Source of the DNA: Desulfomonile tiedjei DSM 6799
GTDB lineage: Bacteria; Desulfobacterota; Desulfomonilia; Desulfomonilales; Desulfomonilaceae
Direction: 5' to 3'
Length of the DNA: 64,000 nt
NCBI RefSeq assembly: GCF_000266945.1
Contig: NC_018025.1
Location: 3,600,001 to 3,664,000 of the forward strand
In this document: positions 45,593-54,175 of the stretch, in pieces
Layout: every line of letters begins with the position of its first letter
Position numbering within the stretch: position 1 is the stretch's first letter
Made by a program: the position numbers and the translations under genes
The notes under the pieces: generated by a model
What the model was told of the DNA's origin: nothing
The model's input: only the letters and a program-made list of their open reading frames with translations
Databases searched by the model: none

Positions 45593-46345
45593 CTAAATCA
45601 TCCCGTATCCACCGTCAACACACAGCACCTGGCCGGTGATGTAATCGGATTCGGATGATGCCAAAAATACGAAAGCCGGGCTAATGTCGTCGGATGTGCC
45701 GAACCGCTTCAAAAGTATGCGATTCATGTAAATCTCTTTGAGTTTCTCATCTGAACGGATCTTTTCGGTCATATCCGTTTCCACTATACCCAAGGAAATT
45801 ACATTTGCACAAACATTGTACCGGGCAAATTCACGGGCTACACTTTTCGTAAAGCTCAGTATTCCGCCTTTTGCGGCAGCGTAGTTCACTTGCCCCACCG
45901 TGCCGACAAGGCCTGCCACGGAGCTGACGTTGATGACTTTGCCGTAATTCTGCTCTTTGAAATAGTTGAAAGCAGCCTGTATGCAAAGAAAAGGACCTTT
46001 GAGGTGCGCGTTCAGCACGGCATCCCAATCGGATTCAGACATTTTGTTCAGCATAGAAGGCCTGGTGAACCCTGCGTTATTCACCAGAATATCGAGCCGA
46101 CCGAAATGTTCTTTAGCAGCCGACATCATTGCTTCCACTTCGGATTTGACTGCAACGTCTGCCTTGACGGCCAGCGATTTCCTTCCCATTGCTTTGATCT
46201 CTTCCACCGCTTCCAGGGCAGGTGCTTCGCTGGAACTATAATTGATCAGAACGTCCGCGCCCTCGCGCGCAAAAGCCAGCGCGACATTGCGCCCGACTCC
46301 TCTACTGCTTCCAGTAACTACTGCCGCTCTACCGGCCAGTCTCAT
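45593..46345 (-). CDS. SDR-family reductase, FabG (3-oxoacyl-ACP reductase)-like
   Basis: 250 aa. TGSSRGVGRNVA (Rossmann dinucleotide-binding), NNAGFTRP, the catalytic Ser/Tyr/Lys from INVSSVAGLVG and VNYAAAKGGILSF, and the C-terminal CVDGGYGM are all present. It could be a FabG paralogue or a beta-ketoacyl-CoA reductase, since an acyl-CoA dehydrogenase is encoded nearby. AGGAGG before ATG 46345. Not adjacent to any other fatty-acid synthesis gene. Confidence 0.88.
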   Translation of the reverse strand: MRLAGRAAVVTGSSRGVGRNVALAFAREGADVLINYSSSEAPALEAVEEIKAMGRKSLAVKADVAVKSEVEAMMSAAKEHFGRLDILVNNAGFTRPSMLNKMSESDWDAVLNAHLKGPFLCIQAAFNYFKEQNYGKVINVSSVAGLVGTVGQVNYAAAKGGILSFTKSVAREFARYNVCANVISLGIVETDMTEKIRSDEKLKEIYMNRILLKRFGTSDDISPAFVFLASSESDYITGQVLCVDGGYGMI

Positions 46346-46442
46346 ACATACCTCCTGTATCGTGCATCTTTTACTTAGCGATCCATATTGATGAATTCCG
46401 TCTCATTGGATTCCAGGAAAACTGGGACGGCATTCACTCTAA

Positions 46443-46580
46443 TACTGATTCGCTTTTCTTTTTGTAATCTGGCAGACTAGAGGTATCCTTCGCTCCGGAC
46501 GACGCAAAGCCATCTAATCACTGCGCTCAGGACACCACCAGCCTTCGCTATCTTATGTGCATAACTGCGAAATGGTATAA
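46443..46580 (+). repeat. Dispersed repeat B, copy 3
   Basis: Same AGGTATCCTTCGCTCCGGAC core and CTCAGGACACCACCAGCC right arm as the two other copies; the left arm is decayed (GGCAGACTAG instead of GGGAGGCTGGAG). Confidence 0.82.
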
Positions 46581-46612
46581 CAAGATAAAACCGAAAAAAA
46601 AAGCTGGTACTT

Positions 46613-46645
46613 GCAAAAAAAAAGCCCCGAGAGGGGCTCGGGGCG
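46613..46645 (-). terminator. Strong factor-independent terminator (minus strand)
   Basis: GCCCCGAG-CCCCT-CTCGGGGC followed by nine T. An 8-bp GC-rich stem. It has no protein gene directly upstream, which points to a non-coding transcript. Confidence 0.85.
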
Positions 46646-46766
46646 TGAAAGGAGGTATGGATATGGGTTATTGTGTCTGGTTGCGACCCGCACGAACTCA
46701 CCGCACGGGCTGCCATGATGCGGATTTCTACTAGAGTCTGCGGTGTTCGCTTTTCACATAACCCCT
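46613..46766 (-). ncRNA. Candidate structured small RNA with anti-Shine-Dalgarno segment
   Basis: On the minus strand a closing helix GGGTTATGTG/CACAATAACCC (46755-46764 with 46665-46675, one bulge) encloses an inner helix GAACACCGCA/TGCGGTgaGTTC and a further apical segment. Then an unpaired ATACCTCCTTTCAC (46646-46658) and the terminator at 46613-46645. ACCTCCTTTC is the same as the 3' end of 16S rRNA. The RNA would be about 150 nt. It did not match any of the structured RNAs I know (6S, SRP, tmRNA, RNase P, common riboswitches). A 23-codon + strand frame with a perfect ribosome binding site overlaps (see findings). Confidence 0.45.
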
Positions 46767-47037
46767 AGGTATGTGGACAGATGACAAGAAAAAAGGTTTC
46801 CATTTTTGCACAGGTACACTTCTTTTTTTTAAAACTATTATCAAGCAGTTACATGGCGCGCCTTCACCGAAACTCGAAAATAAAATGCCGTGATTCTTTT
46901 GTGAAAACTCGAGAAGAAAATACCCTGATTGGGACTCTTTGTGACGGCCTTTTCCCTTTCATGAATTTCCGATTTATGAATTTCCGATCGAAAAAAATTA
47001 TAGTACGTGGCCAAACAACGTCTGATTCAGAAGAAGA

Positions 47038-47172
47038 GTATTGGTGGGTGCCGGCCTCCGTGCCGGCACATCTTCAATATTATTAAATGATATCGCTATG
47101 ATGGACCGGCAGAGACGCCGGTCCCTACCAATATCCTGTAGTTCACGCGCGGGATAAACGACAGAATTTTTG
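47038..47172 (+). repeat. Dispersed repeat A, copy 3
   Basis: Best-preserved copy. TATTGGTGGGTGCCGGCCTC, then CGTGCCGGCACATCTTCAAT, then GGACCGGCagagaCGCCGGTCC, and AACGACAGAATTTTTGG at the end. Both GC-rich hairpins are intact. Confidence 0.88.
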
Positions 47173-47214
47173 GCACTGACTATAAATTTCGGTTCCGGAA
47201 GAAACGCGCCCCTT

Positions 47215-47760
47215 TTATGGAGTATAGACAACCACTATCAGCTTGGAATGCTTGTTGCTCAGGTTTTTCAAAAAATGTTTCAGGCCGGAGTTGAAATGCA
47301 GACTGGCGCCTGTCTTTAGAACGTGTGTCTCATCGGCAACCTGCAGTTCGATGCGGCCGTCGAGCACGTACACGAATTCCTCGCCTTCATGCTGGTATGA
47401 AACCATTTCGTGCTCTTTTTTGGGGTCCAGTGTAATCAAGTAAGCCCATAGATGCTTATCTTCCGCATTGGGCGTAAGATTCTTGTAAGAGTATGCCTTG
47501 GTACGTTTTCGGTAACTTTGCAGTCTTTCTTCTTTTTTTTCCTCCGCGAGGAGGGTCGCTGAATCGATCGAGAGTGCACGAGAGATTTGAATAAGTAATC
47601 CTACCGGAGGAGACACTTTTCCTGACTCCACATCTTCGAGGTATTCCGGATCGAAGCCGACCCTGTGAGCCAGTTGTGTGACGTCCATGTTTTGCTTCTC
47701 TCGCATGTCCCGGATTCGTTCCCCGAGACTCAGAGGTTTTGCAGGTTTTTTTGGCATCAT
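47215..47760 (-). CDS. XRE-family transcriptional regulator with C-terminal cupin domain
   Basis: 181 aa from ATG 47760, chosen because AAGGAG lies just upstream; a longer frame would run into the acyl-CoA dehydrogenase gene. HTH at 12-70 (LGERIRDMREKQNMDVTQLA, then VGFDPEYLEDVESGKVSPPV). The cupin domain at 110-180 has YQHEGEEFVYVLDGRIEL and KTGASLHFNSGLKHFLKN. This is the PuuR/SutR layout, regulators that sense small ligands through the cupin. Its gene follows the acyl-CoA dehydrogenase by 85 bases, so it may control it. Confidence 0.88.
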   Translation of the reverse strand: MMPKKPAKPLSLGERIRDMREKQNMDVTQLAHRVGFDPEYLEDVESGKVSPPVGLLIQISRALSIDSATLLAEEKKEERLQSYRKRTKAYSYKNLTPNAEDKHLWAYLITLDPKKEHEMVSYQHEGEEFVYVLDGRIELQVADETHVLKTGASLHFNSGLKHFLKNLSNKHSKLIVVVYTP

Positions 47761-47845
47761 ATATCTCCTTGATCTCTTTGCCGACGATTGCGTCTCTGTT
47801 CCCGAACGCGTGTGCTCTGGATCGTTGCTCACCAAATTCAGCATA

Positions 47846-49012
47846 TTAGTAGGTATCGGGAGCTTTGCGTCCTTTGTATTTACCGAGTTCCCGAGCGATA
47901 ACCACTCGTTGAATCTGGTTCGTGCCTTCGAATATCTGAGCAACTTTTGCGAATCGCATGTACATTTCCACAGGGTAGGATTTCATGTACCCATAGCCTC
48001 CCAGAATTTGAACCGCTTCTGTCGTAACTCTCATGGCAGTATCGGTAGCAAATCTCTTTCCCATTGCTGCTTCCAGCACACACGGCTCACCCTGATCCAT
48101 CATGGCGGCAGCGCGGTACACGAGTAGTCGTGAAGCCTCTATTTCCGTAGCGAGATCGGCAAACAAAAATTGGAGTCCTTGGAAGGATACAATGGGCCGG
48201 CCGAACTGATGACGCTTGTGTGCATACGCGAGAGCGTAATCGAAAGCCTGTTGGGCCAATCCCGTTGAACATGCACCTATGCTGACTCTTCCTCCATTGA
48301 GGGCACTCAAAGCCATGTTGAAGCCTTTTCCCTTTTCACCGATCAAGTTTTCCTCGGGTATGAAGCAATCATTGAAATGAAGTTCGGTGGTTGGGGAAGC
48401 GTTCAGCCCCATTTTGGGCTCGTGTGGGCCGAATCCGAATCCTTTGGTGCCTTTTTCAACGATAAAAGCGCTTATTCCGCGCTGTTTTTGAGCCTCGTCA
48501 GTCCGAATCATAACTGCGTATACGTCGGCAACCTCACCGCTTGTTACGTAGAGCTTCGTTCCGTTGACTACGTATCCACCGTCTGTCTTCACAGCGGTGG
48601 TCTGCAAATTTGCCGCATCGGATCCTGCTTCTCCTTCAGTCAGGGAGTACGCGCCGAGTTTCTCTCCGAGAGCCAAAGGTTTCACCCATCGTTCGCGCTG
48701 CTCTTCGTTACCGTATTGAAAGATGAGATTCGCGACCATATTGTGAACACTCAGGTACACAGCGGTTGCAAAACAGCCTTTCGCGAGTTCTTCAAAGATC
48801 AGAGCAGCAGTGAGACGCCCTACGCCGGTCCCGTCATATTTTTCGGGAATATACAGGCCAGTGAAATCGAGCTGTCCCATTTTGTCGAACACTTGTCGAG
48901 AAAAGGTTGCGGTTTCTTCCCACTCCCGCGCGTTGGGCGCGAGTTCCTTTGTGGCAAAATCTCGAGCAGCTTTCCGAATGAGGCGCTGCTCGTCATTAAG
49001 CTTGAAATCCAT
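47846..49012 (-). CDS. Acyl-CoA dehydrogenase
   Basis: 388 aa from ATG 49012 (GGAG 7 bases upstream). ACAD signatures YSLTEGEAGSDAA (FAD/substrate binding), KLYVTSGEVADVYAVM, GVAQQ-like CSTGLAQQAFDYA, and the catalytic base in QIFEGTNQIQR at the C-terminus, the short/branched-chain position. FAD enzyme that oxidises acyl-CoA to trans-2-enoyl-CoA. Substrate length unknown. Sits beside the XRE-cupin regulator and, further off, a FabG-like reductase. Confidence 0.93.
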   Translation of the reverse strand: MDFKLNDEQRLIRKAARDFATKELAPNAREWEETATFSRQVFDKMGQLDFTGLYIPEKYDGTGVGRLTAALIFEELAKGCFATAVYLSVHNMVANLIFQYGNEEQRERWVKPLALGEKLGAYSLTEGEAGSDAANLQTTAVKTDGGYVVNGTKLYVTSGEVADVYAVMIRTDEAQKQRGISAFIVEKGTKGFGFGPHEPKMGLNASPTTELHFNDCFIPEENLIGEKGKGFNMALSALNGGRVSIGACSTGLAQQAFDYALAYAHKRHQFGRPIVSFQGLQFLFADLATEIEASRLLVYRAAAMMDQGEPCVLEAAMGKRFATDTAMRVTTEAVQILGGYGYMKSYPVEMYMRFAKVAQIFEGTNQIQRVVIARELGKYKGRKAPDTY

Positions 49013-49204
49013 GAGCAATCTCCACTTCTCGGGCAAGAGCAATCCAGACTTACTTACAGGCTCTATCGAATTGTTTTTTCAGGAGGGGCCGTAAACCGAA
49101 CCGACAAAACTGCTTGCCGGCCCGATTCGATCGACATTATTGCAGATAATTATTCGCTTACGAATAGAGGAGTCAATGAAAAACGCCGGGGGGGAACATT
49201 TTTG

Positions 49205-49597
49205 TCAGCGCACGCGGCCGCTGGTTCCGTTCGTGGTGATGGCCGAAAGGTCATTGCGCCAGCGTTCGATCTTTCGAATCGCTTCGGCTTCCCAGGGAAG
49301 CCATGACGAGCGTTTCTTGATGCGTATGGAGGCTTCGAGTTCTGCAGGTACAGGGGCTGAAAACATTTCGGAATCCTGCAGTTGATTAATGTAGTCATTG
49401 ATGATTTTCAACTGGCGGCGATTCAGCTTGCCTCTTAATTCAAAAAGTTTCCTCTGACCGAGGCAATCGAGACCCGATATGGCAGAATGGTTTTTGTCCC
49501 TACAATCAATTAGTTCAGTTAAAAATCTATAGTTTTCGCGAAATTCGGAAGGAATGCTGGATAGATCGGTATCCTGGGTGCTGCCGTAAGGTTTCAT
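49205..49597 (-). CDS. Hypothetical protein
   Basis: 130 aa from ATG 49597, preceded by GGAG at 6 bases. The frame is open upstream to a TTG at 49699 with no ribosome binding site; the extra 34 residues are Pro/Val-rich. Mostly helical: IDCRDKNHSAISGLDCLGQR, LFELRGKLNRRQLKIINDYI and SSWLPWEAEAIRKIERWRND. No family recognised. No signal peptide in either version. Confidence 0.55.
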   Translation of the reverse strand: MKPYGSTQDTDLSSIPSEFRENYRFLTELIDCRDKNHSAISGLDCLGQRKLFELRGKLNRRQLKIINDYINQLQDSEMFSAPVPAELEASIRIKKRSSWLPWEAEAIRKIERWRNDLSAITTNGTSGRVR

Positions 49598-49757
49598 GAT
49601 TTCTCCACGAACTGCGGGTACGTCGACCAACGGGTTATCGACTGTGCCTTCCGGAACAGGCACGGGGGATGGGGTAACATCTCGGCGGGATATTGTCAAG
49701 TTTTGGTTTTAGATTTTCTTCTAAATATCGCTATATTCAGGAAAAAAATGTTTCCAA

Positions 49758-50063
49758 TCATTCAGCCTTGCGGTCCGACCCACGGAGTAAATTCTTGTGT
49801 CGCTCTGCTACTTCAGGATCGATACGGATCTCGTCTTTGTGTTTTTCCTTGAATTTCTCGAGGCTTTTCTTCTCTTCATATGAGAAATACCACGTTTCGA
49901 TGTTCCCCACGATACGCTCTCCCTGCGGCAGTTCGCGTACAAAGGCCACCCCGCTCATGATTGTCGGCTGGTTGGTTCTTTGACCGTGAATGAAACATCC
50001 GAGCAGTATTCCGATGCCTGCCATAACGCCGAACCAAAGTGTGTATTTAACCGCCTTAAGCAC
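49758..50063 (-). CDS. Small membrane-anchored hypothetical protein
   Basis: 101 aa, GTG start at 50063 with GGGGGA upstream. N-terminal transmembrane anchor (YTLWFGVMAGIGILLGCFI), then a charged helical tail rich in Lys/Glu (YEEKKSLEKFKEKHKDEIRI). Lies 27 bases after the UbiA-family gene on the same strand and so probably belongs to its operon. Function unknown. Confidence 0.6.
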   Translation of the reverse strand: MLKAVKYTLWFGVMAGIGILLGCFIHGQRTNQPTIMSGVAFVRELPQGERIVGNIETWYFSYEEKKSLEKFKEKHKDEIRIDPEVAERHKNLLRGSDRKAE

Positions 50064-50090
50064 CTGGTCCCCCTTGTTTCCGTTGGAAAG

Positions 50091-50972
50091 CTAACGATAT
50101 ATTATCACTCCGCAGACTATGAGCCAAGCGGTCACACAGCACAGAAGCGGGACGTCCGCAAGCAGAAGCTCTGTGGGAGAGCCTCCGTCTTCCTCGTGGT
50201 AGATGAGAAACAAATAGCGGAAGATCCCGTACGTTACTAACGGAATAGTCCACGCGAGCTTCTCCGATTGAATACCGAGAACGTGATTTTCGCTCACAGA
50301 GTACAGGCAATAAAAAATCAGCGTGGACGTCGTGGCCACCTGTACGAGCTGATCGAGGAGCGCAACATTGTAGTTCTCAAGGACCGGTCGATGGGAGGTC
50401 GCGTCATCCGAGAGAATCATCACTTCGTGTCTTCGTTTGCCCAGAGCCAGAAAGATCGAAATGGAGAAAGTGCAGAGAATGAGCCAACTCGAAACCGTGA
50501 CACTCAATACGACGGCACCGCCAAGAACGCGAAGGAGAAATCCGGCAGAGATGGTGAGGACGTCGAGAATAACGAGGTCCTTGAGTTTGATCGAATAAAA
50601 GACGTGTATGATAAGATAAAACCCTAGGCACAAGAAACCGTTCAAGGGAATACGCGCAATCACGGCCACGGAAAGCATGGCTGCAATCAGTACGACCATA
50701 AACGACAGTGCCGCAGTCGGACTGATCTCTCCCGCAGCAAGAGGACGATGTTTCTTGCGAGGATGGACTCGATCTTGTTCGACGTCCATATAATCGTTCA
50801 GAATGTACGTTGCCGAGGATGCGAAACAAAATGCGACGAACATGGCCGATACTTTGACCACATCCTCCCAATGAGTCAGATGACCGCTGAACACAAGCGG
50901 CATCAAGACGAATCCGTTTTTTATCCACTGGGTGGGTCTCATCAATTTTAGAGCGGGGAGGATAATGTTCAT
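50091..50972 (-). CDS. UbiA-family prenyltransferase, decaprenyl-phosphate phosphoribosyltransferase-like
   Basis: 293 aa from ATG 50972 (GGAAG 7 bases upstream). Nine or so transmembrane helices. RPTQWIKNGFVLMPLVFSG, the first Asp-rich motif NDYMDVEQDRVHPRKKHRPL and the second region YSIKLKDLVILDVLTISAGF match the Rv3806c/DPPR synthase branch of UbiA rather than ubiquinone- or heme-type members. Such enzymes put phosphoribose on polyprenyl phosphate, giving arabinose or related donors for surface glycans. No partner epimerase is in the window. Confidence 0.82.
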   Translation of the reverse strand: MNIILPALKLMRPTQWIKNGFVLMPLVFSGHLTHWEDVVKVSAMFVAFCFASSATYILNDYMDVEQDRVHPRKKHRPLAAGEISPTAALSFMVVLIAAMLSVAVIARIPLNGFLCLGFYLIIHVFYSIKLKDLVILDVLTISAGFLLRVLGGAVVLSVTVSSWLILCTFSISIFLALGKRRHEVMILSDDATSHRPVLENYNVALLDQLVQVATTSTLIFYCLYSVSENHVLGIQSEKLAWTIPLVTYGIFRYLFLIYHEEDGGSPTELLLADVPLLCCVTAWLIVCGVIIYR

Positions 50973-51147
50973 CACATCACGACTTCCATTGTTTTGGTTG
51001 AACTGGAACATTAGCTTTTAGCACAATGTTGTTGCTCTGTAAAATAAAACTCAGTGCTGCGTCCCTGAATCCTTGAGAAAGATGCCGGACCGTTCCCTTG
51101 GTACTCCTGGAGCAATGCACTATTCTTTATGGGGAGGATTATTTCAC

Positions 51148-51456
51148 ATGACAGACCTGCAAGATGCAATCCGCGAGGAAAACAGGCGTATTAGGCTTCT
51201 GAGAATTATGTCGGATCTGACCGTTCAAGTTCTCATGAGCGGCCGTCTTTCCGCCAGCGAAGCAGCGTCCTTAATAGATGGTGTGAAAACCTTCGCATTG
51301 AAACTTTTTCCCGGAAAAGATCAGACGTTCGACCTCATTCATATGCCCCGCTTCAGGAGAGCACTGCGGGAATCAGGTACATACGATCGCGAAAAACCGA
51401 CATTAGTAGTATATCACGGTTTTGAGACGGGTGACCATTCCGGCGAGCGCAACTAG
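51148..51456 (+). CDS. Conserved-looking hypothetical protein
   Basis: 102 aa from ATG 51148; GGGGAGG sits about 10 bases upstream, while the longer frame has none. Amphipathic helices (LQDAIREENRRIRLLRIM, SASEAASLIDGVKTFALKLF) and a short C-terminal strand. No domain recognised. It is separated from apgM by 166 bases on the same strand. Confidence 0.6.
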   Translation: MTDLQDAIREENRRIRLLRIMSDLTVQVLMSGRLSASEAASLIDGVKTFALKLFPGKDQTFDLIHMPRFRRALRESGTYDREKPTLVVYHGFETGDHSGERN

Positions 51457-51622
51457 CGGTACTTCACATTATTCTTCTTCCTGACCTTGGAACCACAACA
51501 GACTAAGTGATACGATGTCTTGATGAAAAGCGCGGCCTGCTTCCATGCCCGGGGACAACGATTAACAACGTGAATGGCTATGAAGACCGTTTGATTCGAT
51601 AATGTCGACGTGGAGGGGTATT

Positions 51623-52840
51623 ATGAATGATTTCGATCTTATGAGAAGTCTGACCCAGAAAAACGAAACGAAGATCGTGATGTTGGTCATGGACGGACTT
51701 GGAGGTCTTCCCCGGGAATTAGGGGGTCCAACCGAGCTCGAGTCTGCGTTTACGCCACATCTTGACCGCCTGGCCAGAGAGGGCATGGCCGGACTCCTGC
51801 ATCCTGTGGGATTAGGTATATCTCCGGGAAGCGGTCCCGGGCATCTGGGATTATTCGGGTACGATCCCATTGAGTGTTTGATCGGACGAGGAGTCCTGGA
51901 AGCGGTGGGCATAGGGCTTCATCTTACGAATAAAGATGTCGCTGCACGAGGAAATTTTTGCACCGTGGACGATTCGGGCGTTATAACGGATCGCCGGGCC
52001 GGTCGCATCTCCACTGAAGAATGCGCCCGAATGGTCGGACTGATCGAAGGCATAACCCTGCCGGGAGTCGAAATCACTGTCAAACCGGTAAGGGATTATC
52101 GATTTGCATTGATTTTCCGCGGGTCCGGTCTTTCTCCCCATTTGAGCGAAACCGATCCTCAGAAGACAGGTGCTAAACCGCTGCGTGTCGAACCCCAGGA
52201 TGATGCCGAAGCGACCAGTCACACTGCAGACCTGGCCAACCAGTGGGTTGAAAAGGTGAGAGACGCCATAAAAGACCAGCATCCGGCTAATATGGTAACT
52301 CTGAGAGGCTGGTCGAAAGAACCCGGATTGCCCACCTTCGAAGACATATTCAAGCTCAAGGCCGCTGCTCTTGCTGTTTATCCAATGTACAAGGGCCTGG
52401 CAAATCTCGTTGGTATGACCATCATCCAGGGGCTTGCGAATCTCGAGGATCAGTTGAGGTCACTGAGAGAAAATTGGGATTCTTACGATTTCTTCTTCTT
52501 TCATTACAAGTACACCGACAGCAGGGGCGAAGACGGTGATTTCGATGCCAAGGTAAAGGAGATCGAAAAGGTCGATAAGATAATCCCCGACATCCTGAAA
52601 CTGAATCCGGACGTAGTGGTGGTCACAGGAGATCATTCTACACCAGCGGTTCTGAAATCCCATAGCTGGCATCCTGTGCCAACATTGATCTGGGCTCCCG
52701 GAACAAGCCGTACCAATCCCGATGTGACGGAGTTCGGCGAAACCCACTGCCTTCGCGGCGTACTCGGACAATTCAAGGGAACCGACCTTATGAAACTGGT
52801 AACAGCATACGCTCGCAGACAAGCCAAATACGGAGCCTGA
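51623..52840 (+). CDS. apgM: Cofactor-independent phosphoglycerate mutase (ApgM family)
   Basis: 405 aa from ATG 51623 (GGAGGGG 7 bases upstream). Alkaline-phosphatase fold: IVMLVMDGLGGLPRELGGPT with the first metal Asp, catalytic-Ser loop GLGISPGSGPGHLGLFGYDP, GRGVLEAVGIGL, NFFFFHYKYTDS-type region with metal ligands, and TGDHSTPAVLKSHSWHPVP. This is the archaeal-type (aPGAM) enzyme, interconverting 3- and 2-phosphoglycerate in the cytoplasm. Many deltaproteobacteria have it in place of GpmA/GpmI. Confidence 0.93.
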   Translation: MNDFDLMRSLTQKNETKIVMLVMDGLGGLPRELGGPTELESAFTPHLDRLAREGMAGLLHPVGLGISPGSGPGHLGLFGYDPIECLIGRGVLEAVGIGLHLTNKDVAARGNFCTVDDSGVITDRRAGRISTEECARMVGLIEGITLPGVEITVKPVRDYRFALIFRGSGLSPHLSETDPQKTGAKPLRVEPQDDAEATSHTADLANQWVEKVRDAIKDQHPANMVTLRGWSKEPGLPTFEDIFKLKAAALAVYPMYKGLANLVGMTIIQGLANLEDQLRSLRENWDSYDFFFFHYKYTDSRGEDGDFDAKVKEIEKVDKIIPDILKLNPDVVVVTGDHSTPAVLKSHSWHPVPTLIWAPGTSRTNPDVTEFGETHCLRGVLGQFKGTDLMKLVTAYARRQAKYGA

Positions 52841-52898
52841 CAGGCATTTGACATCATTCGATACTTCATATCGGTTCGCAATCAAAGGAGTAAAACCA

Positions 52899-53056
52899 GG
52901 GAAACCCTTCTTGTAAGAAGTGTTTCCCCGAGCCCCTTCCCAAGAACTTCTAGCATTCGTCTCAGAGCTGGTTTTTCCTACAGAAAAATCAGCTCTGAGA
53001 CGAGTGTTGAAAGTTTTTGGAAGGGTTTGGGGAACCTTTTTACAAAAAGGTTCCCC
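52899..53056. repeat. Composite palindrome D1: two inverted D modules around a 13-bp stem
   Basis: Left hairpin GGGAAACcCTTCTTGTAAGAAGtGTTTCCC and right hairpin GGGGAACCTTTTTacAAAAAGGTTCCCC are inverted D modules, each with a (C/A)CCCTTCCCAAGAACTT-like wing. Between them CGTCTCAGAGCTG (52958-52970) pairs with CAGCTCTGAGACG (52990-53002). Lies between apgM and the GSCFA gene. Confidence 0.8.
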
Positions 53057-53118
53057 ATGTCTTACTGCTTTGATTGCGATCGGTATGAACAGTATAGAAG
53101 GAAGACAAAGAGGATTTT

Positions 53119-54093
53119 ATGGCACGATCCGATGTTCATCCGATCCATTCTTTCGAATCCTGGCAAGTCTGGCCCGGTTCGTACGACAATTCTCCTCCTG
53201 ACGGGTTATATCCGTGCCCTGGAGAGCAAGCGCTTAAGATCACGAAGGATACTCCGGTAGCATCCATGGGTTCGTGCTTCGCCAGGGAGATCAAAAGCGT
53301 TCTGCTGCGGGAAGGATATTCCTACGTGCAGGAGGAAGCTGAGCATCCCGCGTCGAAGCATGCAAGCGCTGCATGGGAACGTCTTTACAACACATTTTCC
53401 ATGCGACAGATATTCGAATACACCTTCGAGGACTGGAATCCTGAGGTGCGCTGGTGGAAGACTCCCATGTCAGGCAAAATTCAGGATCCGTATCGCAGGA
53501 TCGTCCTTTATGAAACCCAGGAACAGGCTGATTCAGATTTCAGGCACCATCGGGAGTGTTCGAAAAGAGCGCTGCAACGCGCGGAGGTGCTCATTCTCAC
53601 TTTAGGATTGACGGAAGTCTGGGAGGATATGCACGATGGCTCTGTCATTTGCCTTCCTTCGGGGCCCTATGTGAACGAACATGGCGACATGAATCGTTAC
53701 CGTTTCCGAGTGACCAGATATGCAGAAAATCTTGCGAATCTGGAACGGATTCATGAAATCATGGCTAGACACAATCCACAATGCCAGATCGTAATAACCG
53801 TATCTCCGGTTCATTTATGGGCGACTTTTCGCACAAATGCCGACGTGATCAGTGCAAGCTGCTGCTCGAAAGCAACCTTGCGGGCTGTTGCAGATCAGTT
53901 TGCGGAGAATCATCAGAATGTCCATTATTTTCCGGCATTTGAAATGGCTACGGTGTACCTGCCTCTCCTGGGTAGGAGTATTTTTTCCGAAGGAAGGGAG
54001 AACTTTCACGTGAACCAGGACACCGTCGATTTCATCATGGAGCAATTCTTCAGATTTTACGGAGATAGCCGTAATCAAGCGCATACGGAATAA
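53119..54093 (+). CDS. GSCFA domain protein
   Basis: 324 aa. The family-naming motif appears as VASMGSCFAREIKSVLL near residues 47-63. LILTLGLTEVWEDMHDGSVI and VITVSPVHL agree with the GSCFA family, which has an SGNH-hydrolase-like fold (putative catalytic Ser in GSCF, His in SPVHL). GSCFA proteins are usually associated with surface glycan or LPS synthesis; the activity here is unproven. AGAGG lies 5 bases before ATG 53119. Confidence 0.85.
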   Translation: MARSDVHPIHSFESWQVWPGSYDNSPPDGLYPCPGEQALKITKDTPVASMGSCFAREIKSVLLREGYSYVQEEAEHPASKHASAAWERLYNTFSMRQIFEYTFEDWNPEVRWWKTPMSGKIQDPYRRIVLYETQEQADSDFRHHRECSKRALQRAEVLILTLGLTEVWEDMHDGSVICLPSGPYVNEHGDMNRYRFRVTRYAENLANLERIHEIMARHNPQCQIVITVSPVHLWATFRTNADVISASCCSKATLRAVADQFAENHQNVHYFPAFEMATVYLPLLGRSIFSEGRENFHVNQDTVDFIMEQFFRFYGDSRNQAHTE

Positions 54094-54175
54094 CCCTTTG
54101 TTGACAACATCGTCTGCATATTGATAAAATTGACCTGTCGGGGGAGGGAAATCCCGAAAAGGGGTTTTCGACCCG

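Larger units (their letters stand above)
46346..47214. other. Intergenic region, 869 bp, with repeats and a candidate small RNA
   Basis: No protein-coding gene of ordinary size. It contains repeat B copy 3 (46443-46580), a strong minus-strand terminator with a structured RNA above it (46613-46766), and repeat A copy 3 (47038-47172). The bases 46767-47037 are AT-rich and show nothing. Confidence 0.7.

Noticed and set aside
46477-46716. 79-codon minus-strand frame with AKAGGVLSAVIRWLCVV...
   Set aside because: Reads through the small RNA terminator and repeat B copy 3; not a gene.
46613-46766. 6S RNA, SRP RNA, tmRNA or a common riboswitch for the structured region
   Set aside because: The length and conserved cores of these RNAs (for example the SRP GGAA tetraloop region or the tmRNA tRNA-like end) are not present.
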